A program made the position numbers and the translations under genes. The notes beneath the pieces are model-generated. The model did not search any database, was not told where the DNA came from, and saw only the letters and a list, made by a program, of their open reading frames with translations. DNA of 64,000 nt from JAPLNB01 sp964451955 (GTDB taxonomy: Bacteria; Planctomycetota; Phycisphaerae; Tepidisphaerales; Tepidisphaeraceae), in the NCBI GenBank assembly GCA_964451955.1, contig CAYVKG010000008.1, positions 23,275 through 87,274 of the forward strand, given 5' to 3'. Position 1 is the stretch's first letter. Every line of letters begins with the position of its first letter. This document shows positions 59,176-64,000 of this stretch, piece after piece.

Positions 59176-59357
59176 AACCCCCAAAACCCTCCTTCATGTA
59201 AAACCTCTCCGCCCACCTCCTCCTACACATTCCCCCCGAAATCCGCTACACTCACCTCCATGCGCCACGCCACAGGAATCCTCACCCGCCATTAGCGACT
59301 GCAACCCCTCAGCCGCTCGTTCTTCCGTCTCCATCGATCCGTCCCATCGAGGCCACT

Positions 59358-60470
59358 ATGCCTGATACTCTCACAAACGTCCCGGTCGCCCTCTTCAACA
59401 AACTCGACGAGAAGGCCGCAAAACTCGACTCCCTCCGCCAATCACTCAACGACCCCGCCATCCTCGCAAATCCCCATCAGATGATCTCCATTACCAAGGA
59501 AATCGGCCAGCTCGAACCCGTCGTCGGCCGCTACCGAGAATATCAAAAGGCCGCCAAGACCGTCCTCGACCTCCAGGAAATGGCCCAGGCCACCGCAGAC
59601 CCCGAAATGGCCCAACTCGCCGCCGCTGAACTCCCCGATGCTCAAACAAAATCCGATCAACTCCTCGAAAACCTCAAAGACGATCTCCTCGCCGCTGAAG
59701 ACAACGCCGTCAACACCTTCTTCCTCGAAATCCGCGCAGGCACCGGCGGCGAAGAGGCCGCCCTCTTCGCTCGCGACCTCTTCGAAATGTACCGCCGCTA
59801 CTGCGAACGCCACGGCTGGCGATTCGATGTCTCCGATATGTCAACCTCAGAACGCGGCGGCTTCAAAGAAGTCATCGTCCAGGTCTCCGGACCCTCTGCC
59901 TACCGCCACCTTCGCTTCGAAGGCGGCGGTCACCGCGTCCAACGCGTCCCCGAAACCGAGGCACAAGGTCGCATCCATACCTCCGCCGCTACCGTCGCCG
60001 TACTCCCCGAATTGCAGGACGTCAAAATCGATATCAACCCCAAAGACGTCGAAGAGTTCGGCTGCCGCGGCGGCGGACCCGGCGGACAAAACGTCAACAA
60101 GGTCGAAACCGGCTGGCGACTCCTCCACAAGCCCACAGGCCTCCAGTTCAAAATGACCGAACATAAGTCCCAGGCCCAAAACAAAGAACGCGCCTGGGCA
60201 CTCCTCCGCGCTACACTCCACGAAATCGAACAGGCCAAACAACACGCCGCTATCTCCTCCACACGCAAAACCATGATCGGCTCCGGCGATCGCTCCCAAC
60301 GCATCCGTACCTACAACTTCCCCCAAAACCGCTGTACTGACCATCGCTTAGGAGGCGAATCCGGCGGCGACAAAAACTTCAACCTCGAACAAATCGTCCA
60401 AGGCAACATGGAACCCCTCATCGCCGCCCTGCTCGAACTCGATAAACAACAACGACTGGAAAGCCTGTAA
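59358..60470 (+). CDS. prfA: Peptide chain release factor 1
   Basis: 370 aa. The GGQ motif that triggers peptide release is in GGGPGGQNVNKVE. The stop-codon-reading PxT motif of RF1 appears as PET in RVPETEAQGRIHTSA (PAT in E. coli); RF2 would show SPF. An N-terminal helical domain and EIRAGTGGEEAALFARDLFEMY are typical. It recognises UAA and UAG. GAGG precedes the ATG. No prmC (the methylase of the GGQ Gln) is adjacent. Confidence 0.97.
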   Translation: MPDTLTNVPVALFNKLDEKAAKLDSLRQSLNDPAILANPHQMISITKEIGQLEPVVGRYREYQKAAKTVLDLQEMAQATADPEMAQLAAAELPDAQTKSDQLLENLKDDLLAAEDNAVNTFFLEIRAGTGGEEAALFARDLFEMYRRYCERHGWRFDVSDMSTSERGGFKEVIVQVSGPSAYRHLRFEGGGHRVQRVPETEAQGRIHTSAATVAVLPELQDVKIDINPKDVEEFGCRGGGPGGQNVNKVETGWRLLHKPTGLQFKMTEHKSQAQNKERAWALLRATLHEIEQAKQHAAISSTRKTMIGSGDRSQRIRTYNFPQNRCTDHRLGGESGGDKNFNLEQIVQGNMEPLIAALLELDKQQRLESL

Positions 60471-60537
60471 ATCAAATGATATAGGGTATTGTGTCCGCTT
60501 TCTCTCTGCGTAAAATCATCAACCGAGGATTCACCCT

Positions 60538-60930
60538 ATGGCCAAAACGCGAAAAACTAACTCCACCAATTCCACGCCGACATCGAAAAAACCCGTCCGC
60601 AAGCTCAAAAAGGCCGCTCAGGCCACATCCCCCGCACCCTTGATCGATACCTCCCTCGCCGCCCTCAACGCCGCCAGAATCCTCGCTGCCAAAGCGAAAC
60701 TCGGGCCCGCCGCCGAAAACCTCGAACCCGATTCCTCCAAAGAATCAGGTAACTTCAAACAACTCAAGGAATCCCTCAACCGCTCCGCCTCACATGCCGT
60801 CAGCTCCGCCCTCGGAACCAGTTTCGGCCACCAAAAGTCAAACCTCCCCGTCCCCGCCAAACAACAGGTCGCCCATAACCAGACCCAGGGCGTCAGCCGC
60901 GTTAACGTACCCCGACGCACCGCAGGCTGA
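60538..60930 (+). CDS. Small basic, disordered protein of unknown function
   Basis: 130 aa, Lys/Ser/Ala-rich, strongly basic N-terminus (KTRKTNSTNSTPTSKKPVRKLKKA) and two short helices (SLAALNAARILAAKAKLG, FKQLKESLNRSASHAVSS). Composition suggests a nucleic-acid-binding tail or histone-H1-like protein. Downstream of prfA by 67 bases on the same strand. Coding status rests on codon use and lack of overlap. Confidence 0.55.
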   Translation: MAKTRKTNSTNSTPTSKKPVRKLKKAAQATSPAPLIDTSLAALNAARILAAKAKLGPAAENLEPDSSKESGNFKQLKESLNRSASHAVSSALGTSFGHQKSNLPVPAKQQVAHNQTQGVSRVNVPRRTAG

Positions 60931-60939
60931 TCCATCTCA

Positions 60940-61206
60940 TCAAATCACCTGCTTGATCTCCATCGACGTGATCGTACGCACGTCAAAGTCGATCCTCTTC
61001 TCAAATCGCCCCCCCAAACCCCCTTTGTCCAACGCGATGATCCATCCCTCCTCGATAATCAACTCCTCAATCACCCGACCCGTCGTCAATACCACCTTAC
61101 ACACCGCCGTGTACTTCCGCTTCGGTACCCCATGCTCTTTCAAATACCGCCGCCACTCCTCCGGCAATGCCTTGGCCAAACGATTCCGCGCCGGCGTCCG
61201 GTTCAT
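60940..61206 (-). CDS. Small protein of unknown function, coupled to dus
   Basis: 88 aa from the ATG at 61206, which overlaps the dus stop (ATGA); an upstream open frame is antisense-like and rejected. Helical, basic N-terminus (RNRLAKALPEEWRRYLKEHG) and a beta-rich C-terminal half (YTAVCKVVLTTGRVIEELIIEEGWIIALD...). The beta part could be a small barrel for RNA or protein binding. Translational coupling to the tRNA dihydrouridine synthase suggests a related role. Confidence 0.6.
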   Translation of the reverse strand: MNRTPARNRLAKALPEEWRRYLKEHGVPKRKYTAVCKVVLTTGRVIEELIIEEGWIIALDKGGLGGRFEKRIDFDVRTITSMEIKQVI

Positions 61207-62252
61207 GCCGCCTCGCTCTCTCCGTCCCCGTTCACTAGGTCCGCCGACTTCGGGTCCGGCCATACCCCGGGCCCGTCCTGTGAGTACCACTTCTCCAACA
61301 CCTCCTGCCACGTCCGAAGGCTGCTCGTCCCGATAAACTCCGCCTTCACCCTCTCCCCCTCCGGATGAAACCTCGCATACTTGATCCCCTGCTTCCGCAT
61401 CCGACGACCCGCCAACTGCTCCCCGTGTATCTCCATCGAAATCCCAAAATGCTCTCGCAACGCCTCCCGTTGCTCATGAATGCTCGGCGGCGACGGCACA
61501 ACACCCGCCATCAACTCACTCGCCTGCCTGAACACCCACGGATTCCCAATCGCCCCCCGCGCAATCCACACCGCGTCAACCCCCGTCTCCCGCAGCATCC
61601 GTACCGCGTCCTCCGCCGTAAACACGTCCCCAGAACCCACTATCGTCCTCTCCGGATATCTCACCTTCAATTCCGCAAGAAAATCCCACCGGCTACGCCC
61701 AACATACTTCTGCTCCACCGTACGCCCATGCACCCGCGCAGCCGCGTACCCCACCGACCACGCCGCCTCCAATATCCGGTAAAAACCCTCCGCCGATTCC
61801 GCCGAATCGTCAAACCCCCGACGCAAACTCACCGTCGTCGGCGCCTCCGGCGGCAGCGAGTCCCGAACCACATTCAATATCTCAATTGCTCGCCCAACAT
61901 CCCGCAGCATGTGCCCGCCACGCGCCTTGTTCTTGATCTTCTTCACCGGACACGCAAAGTTCAAATCAATCACGTCATACCCGTGCGCATACAGTATCTG
62001 CGCCGCCTTCGCCAACTGCTCCGGCTCCGATCCCACAATCTGACCCGCCACCGGATGGTCCTCGTCGTTGATGTCGATCGACTTCGCAAGACCCCTGCCA
62101 CCGTTCAGCATCGTAATGTCCAGCAGCGACTCGCTCACCGCGTACGGACAACCGCGACGACGCGCCACAACTCGCATCGCACGGTCCGAATACCCCGCCA
62201 GCCCCGCCTGGCAAAAAGGAACCCTCAACTCAATCTTGCCAATCCTCGCCAT
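61203..62252 (-). CDS. dus: tRNA-dihydrouridine synthase
   Basis: 349 aa FMN TIM-barrel enzyme. Begins VPFCQAGLAGYSDRAMRVVARR, with the catalytic Cys in IDLNFACPVKKI and the RNA/FMN strands VSLRRGFDD, RVHGRTVEQKY, IVGSGDVFTAEDA and GVDAVWIARGAIGNPW. It reduces specific uridines in the tRNA D-loop with NADPH. The subtype (A, B or C) is not clear, but the NPW variant favours DusB-like. Its stop overlaps the start of the small downstream gene. Confidence 0.95.
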   Translation of the reverse strand: MARIGKIELRVPFCQAGLAGYSDRAMRVVARRRGCPYAVSESLLDITMLNGGRGLAKSIDINDEDHPVAGQIVGSEPEQLAKAAQILYAHGYDVIDLNFACPVKKIKNKARGGHMLRDVGRAIEILNVVRDSLPPEAPTTVSLRRGFDDSAESAEGFYRILEAAWSVGYAAARVHGRTVEQKYVGRSRWDFLAELKVRYPERTIVGSGDVFTAEDAVRMLRETGVDAVWIARGAIGNPWVFRQASELMAGVVPSPPSIHEQREALREHFGISMEIHGEQLAGRRMRKQGIKYARFHPEGERVKAEFIGTSSLRTWQEVLEKWYSQDGPGVWPDPKSADLVNGDGESEAA

Positions 62253-62290
62253 AACCCGATCATACCAACTCCGCCCCCTGACGCCTGCCT

Positions 62291-63382
62291 TCAGTCTCCA
62301 AGACTCGTCCCCACCGCCCGCGCCGTCGCAACAAGCGGATGATCCAATGGCACCTTTCGCTGCTTGCCAGCTACAGACTCGATATCAACCTGGCTCAGCT
62401 TGCCGTCCTTCCACACCACCAGCTTCCCCTCCGCCCCTCCCAGCAAAAGCTTCAATGCCTGATGCCCAAACATCGTCGCCAATACACGGTCCGCAGGCGT
62501 CGGTGTCCCGCCACGCTGAATGTGCCCCAGTATCGTCGCCCGCGATTCCAGACCGCTCGCCCCCTCAATGTCCGCAACTAGCTTGTTCGCTATGCCCCCT
62601 AGCCGGATCGGATCCGGGCTCGTCTCCACCAGACGTTGCACCACCACCTCCCCGCCAATCGGCTTGGCGCCCTCCGACACCGCAACGATCGAAAATCGCT
62701 TCCCGTTCCGACCCCGACGCTCCAGAACCTCGCAAATCCTCCCCAAATCGTACGGAATCTCCGGAATCAAGATAACGTCCGAACCGCTCGAAATCCCCGC
62801 ATGCAATGTCAGCCAACCCGCATTCCGCCCCATCAACTCCACCACCATCACCCGATGATGACTCATCGCCGTCGTGTGAATCTTGTCCAGGCACTCCGCC
62901 GCCGTCGTCACCGCCGTGTCAAAACCAAACGTCAGATCGCATCCCTCAAGGTCATTGTCTATCGTCTTCGGCACCCCAATGCAGTTGATCCCGTGTCTGA
63001 TCAGATTCGCCGCACCCGTCATCGTCCCGTCGCCACCGATGCACACCACCGCGTCCAGCCGATTCCCCCGAACGTGCTCCACCACCCGATCCGTCACGTC
63101 CGCGAATTCCGTCTTCCCTCCTCGCTGTACCGCATACCGCTGCGGATTCGCCTGGTTGCTCGTCCCCAGAATCGTCCCCCCAAGCGTCAGAATGTTCGAA
63201 ACATCCGACCACTGCAACGGCCGCATCCGGTTCTGAATCAACCCCAGAAAACCGTCCTCAATCCCGTATACCTCCACATGATGTTCATGCAGCGCCGACT
63301 TCGTCACCGCCCGAATCACCGCGTTCAAACCAGGACAGTCCCCTCCTCCAGTGAGCACGCCAATACGCTTGATGGTCGCCAT
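62291..63382 (-). CDS. pfkA: 6-phosphofructokinase (PfkA family)
   Basis: 363 aa. The family motifs are LTGGGDCPGLN, CIGGDGTMTGA (catalytic-site Asp 118, Gly 119), VPKTIDNDLEG (Lys 139, base Asp 142) and MGRNAGWLTL. At the two sites that decide the phosphate donor, this enzyme has Gly (E. coli 104) and Lys (E. coli 124). ATP enzymes of the E. coli type have Gly/Gly and PPi enzymes Asp/Lys; the Gly/Lys pair is that of the mixed-substrate group III, in which ATP is generally used. It catalyses the committed step of glycolysis. Confidence 0.95.
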   Translation of the reverse strand: MATIKRIGVLTGGGDCPGLNAVIRAVTKSALHEHHVEVYGIEDGFLGLIQNRMRPLQWSDVSNILTLGGTILGTSNQANPQRYAVQRGGKTEFADVTDRVVEHVRGNRLDAVVCIGGDGTMTGAANLIRHGINCIGVPKTIDNDLEGCDLTFGFDTAVTTAAECLDKIHTTAMSHHRVMVVELMGRNAGWLTLHAGISSGSDVILIPEIPYDLGRICEVLERRGRNGKRFSIVAVSEGAKPIGGEVVVQRLVETSPDPIRLGGIANKLVADIEGASGLESRATILGHIQRGGTPTPADRVLATMFGHQALKLLLGGAEGKLVVWKDGKLSQVDIESVAGKQRKVPLDHPLVATARAVGTSLGD

Positions 63383-63832
63383 CCCTGTGTTTTACCATGA
63401 TCCTCCCGCGTTGGAAGTCGATCCACCTCTCCCCTCCCTCAGCTGCCCACCCTTTGCACGCTCCCCTCTTCTCCCTACCCCACGTACTCCAGAGAAGCAC
63501 ATCAAGCCATCCCGTTCCTCTCTCTACCACCCCCGCCTCCTCCACAGAACCCCATCCAGCGATCCCGCGCAGTTCCCCCGCCCCCGCGCGCTCCACAGAA
63601 GCACATGAAGCCATCCCGCGTACTCCTCTTTCTCCCCTCCCAACGCCCGCCACCCCCCACCTGCCTTCCTTCCCATCAATAGCAGCCTTCCGCTATTTCC
63701 CCCGTTGCGCCATCGGTAAAAATAAAAAAATCTTCTCCCCACTTCCCTAGGAAATCCTCACTTCCTCCATTTCGCGCTGCGCCAACCCCACCAGCTCAGC
63801 GCAAACCCACCCCTATATAGAGGAGGACGGCT
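63383..63832. other. Non-coding pyrimidine-rich region with imperfect repeats
   Basis: 450 bases upstream of pfkA. Strongly C/T-rich on the + strand. Contains three diverged copies of a 26-base unit (separate entry). The minus-strand frames found here arise from the repeats and have no ribosome site. Confidence 0.6.
63489..63618. repeat. Three diverged copies of a 26-bp repeat, ~52-bp period
   Basis: Copies at 63489-63514, 63542-63567 and 63593-63618. Each has the frame CCAsAGAA-n-CA-n-AAGCCATCCCG with substitutions; copies 1 and 3 differ at 2 of 26 positions, copy 2 is more diverged. The spacing (53 and 51 bases) points to a degenerate tandem array of a ~52-bp unit. Confidence 0.7.
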
Positions 63833-64000
63833 ATGCGCACGATCGTGGCCTGCACTTGCCACCGCCAGACTGCAGCCGAACACCTGCAGTCAACCCAGCG
63901 CCCCCTCTCCGCCCCAACCAAACCCTCCCGCCTCGACTCTCCTAACTCCAACCTTCCTCTCAGTCCGTTCCCGGCCGCCTTACGTCCCTCCCCCGTCCCT
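63833..64000 (+). CDS. Possible partial gene at the right edge
   Basis: An ATG at 63833 follows AGGAGG with 6 bases between, a near-ideal ribosome site, and the frame stays open for 56 codons to the window end. The visible residues (MRTIVACTCHRQTAAEHL then Ser/Pro/Leu-rich) match no family I know, and the Pro/Ser-rich part resembles translated non-coding C-rich DNA. Confidence 0.3.
   Translation, partial: MRTIVACTCHRQTAAEHLQSTQRPLSAPTKPSRLDSPNSNLPLSPFPAALRPSPVP

Noticed and set aside
63814..63819. TATATA as -10 of the right-edge open frame
   Set aside because: Transcription would begin after the ribosome site at 63821-63826, leaving it out of the message.
1..64000. CRISPR arrays, insertion sequences, prophage genes, rRNA operons
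   Set aside because: I looked for regularly spaced repeats, transposase-like or phage-structural products and rRNA sequence, and saw none; the only spaced repeat (63489-63618) is too short and diverged for CRISPR.

Overview
The window looks like a GC-rich (I estimate about 60% GC) chromosomal segment from a free-living, polysaccharide- and cell-wall-degrading bacterium, most likely a planctomycete of the Phycisphaerae type. The pointers are a PEP-CTERM secreted protein (VPEP, hydrophobic helix, RRR), many secreted glycoside hydrolases with LamG or discoidin-like domains, a TAT-exported Gfo/Idh/MocA oxidoreductase, a fused SecDF with a long coiled-coil insertion, and a LacI/AraC hybrid (XylR-type) regulator. 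The lineage is an inference from gene content; no rRNA gene is present.

Layout. 1-11 kb holds a peptidoglycan and sugar scavenging cluster: a serine hydrolase/NamZ fusion (5' end outside the window), a PBP4-type DacB, an Amidase_2 lipoprotein, a sodium:solute symporter coupled to a GHL10 lipoprotein, a clan GH-A hydrolase, and an NAGPA-type phosphodiester glycosidase. 11.2-17.1 kb is a complete SUF iron-sulfur operon (sufB-C-D-S-U plus a DUF59 gene). 17.2-22.3 kb holds a secreted orphan, dnaE and a zinc-ribbon membrane protein.

22.3-27.9 kb is a tight three-gene minus-strand operon: a membrane-anchored TerB_N/TerB/TerB_C protein, a BrxD-like ATPase and an Lhr/BrxHI-like helicase. It looks like a compact defence or DNA-processing module related to BREX but without PglX, PglZ or BrxC, and it is the best candidate for an under-described system here. 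28.2-42.8 kb is a carbohydrate region: an Amidase_3 lipoprotein, a LamG-containing glycosidase, a PEP-CTERM protein, a GH127-GH51 arabinofuranosidase operon, a divergent XylR-type regulator, a decayed glycyl-radical-enzyme remnant, a HAD phosphatase and a GH43 enzyme. 43-48 kb is tgt-yajC-secDF. 48-64 kb holds a LysM protein, small secreted or membrane orphans, nadE, tRNA-Gln, a TAT oxidoreductase with a secreted partner, prfA, dus and pfkA.

At window scale the + strand is strongly G-rich at the left end and strongly C-rich at the right end, whichever strand carries the genes. This GC-skew inversion is what a replication terminus (or a rearrangement or assembly join) would give. No CRISPR array, rRNA, insertion sequence or prophage gene was seen.
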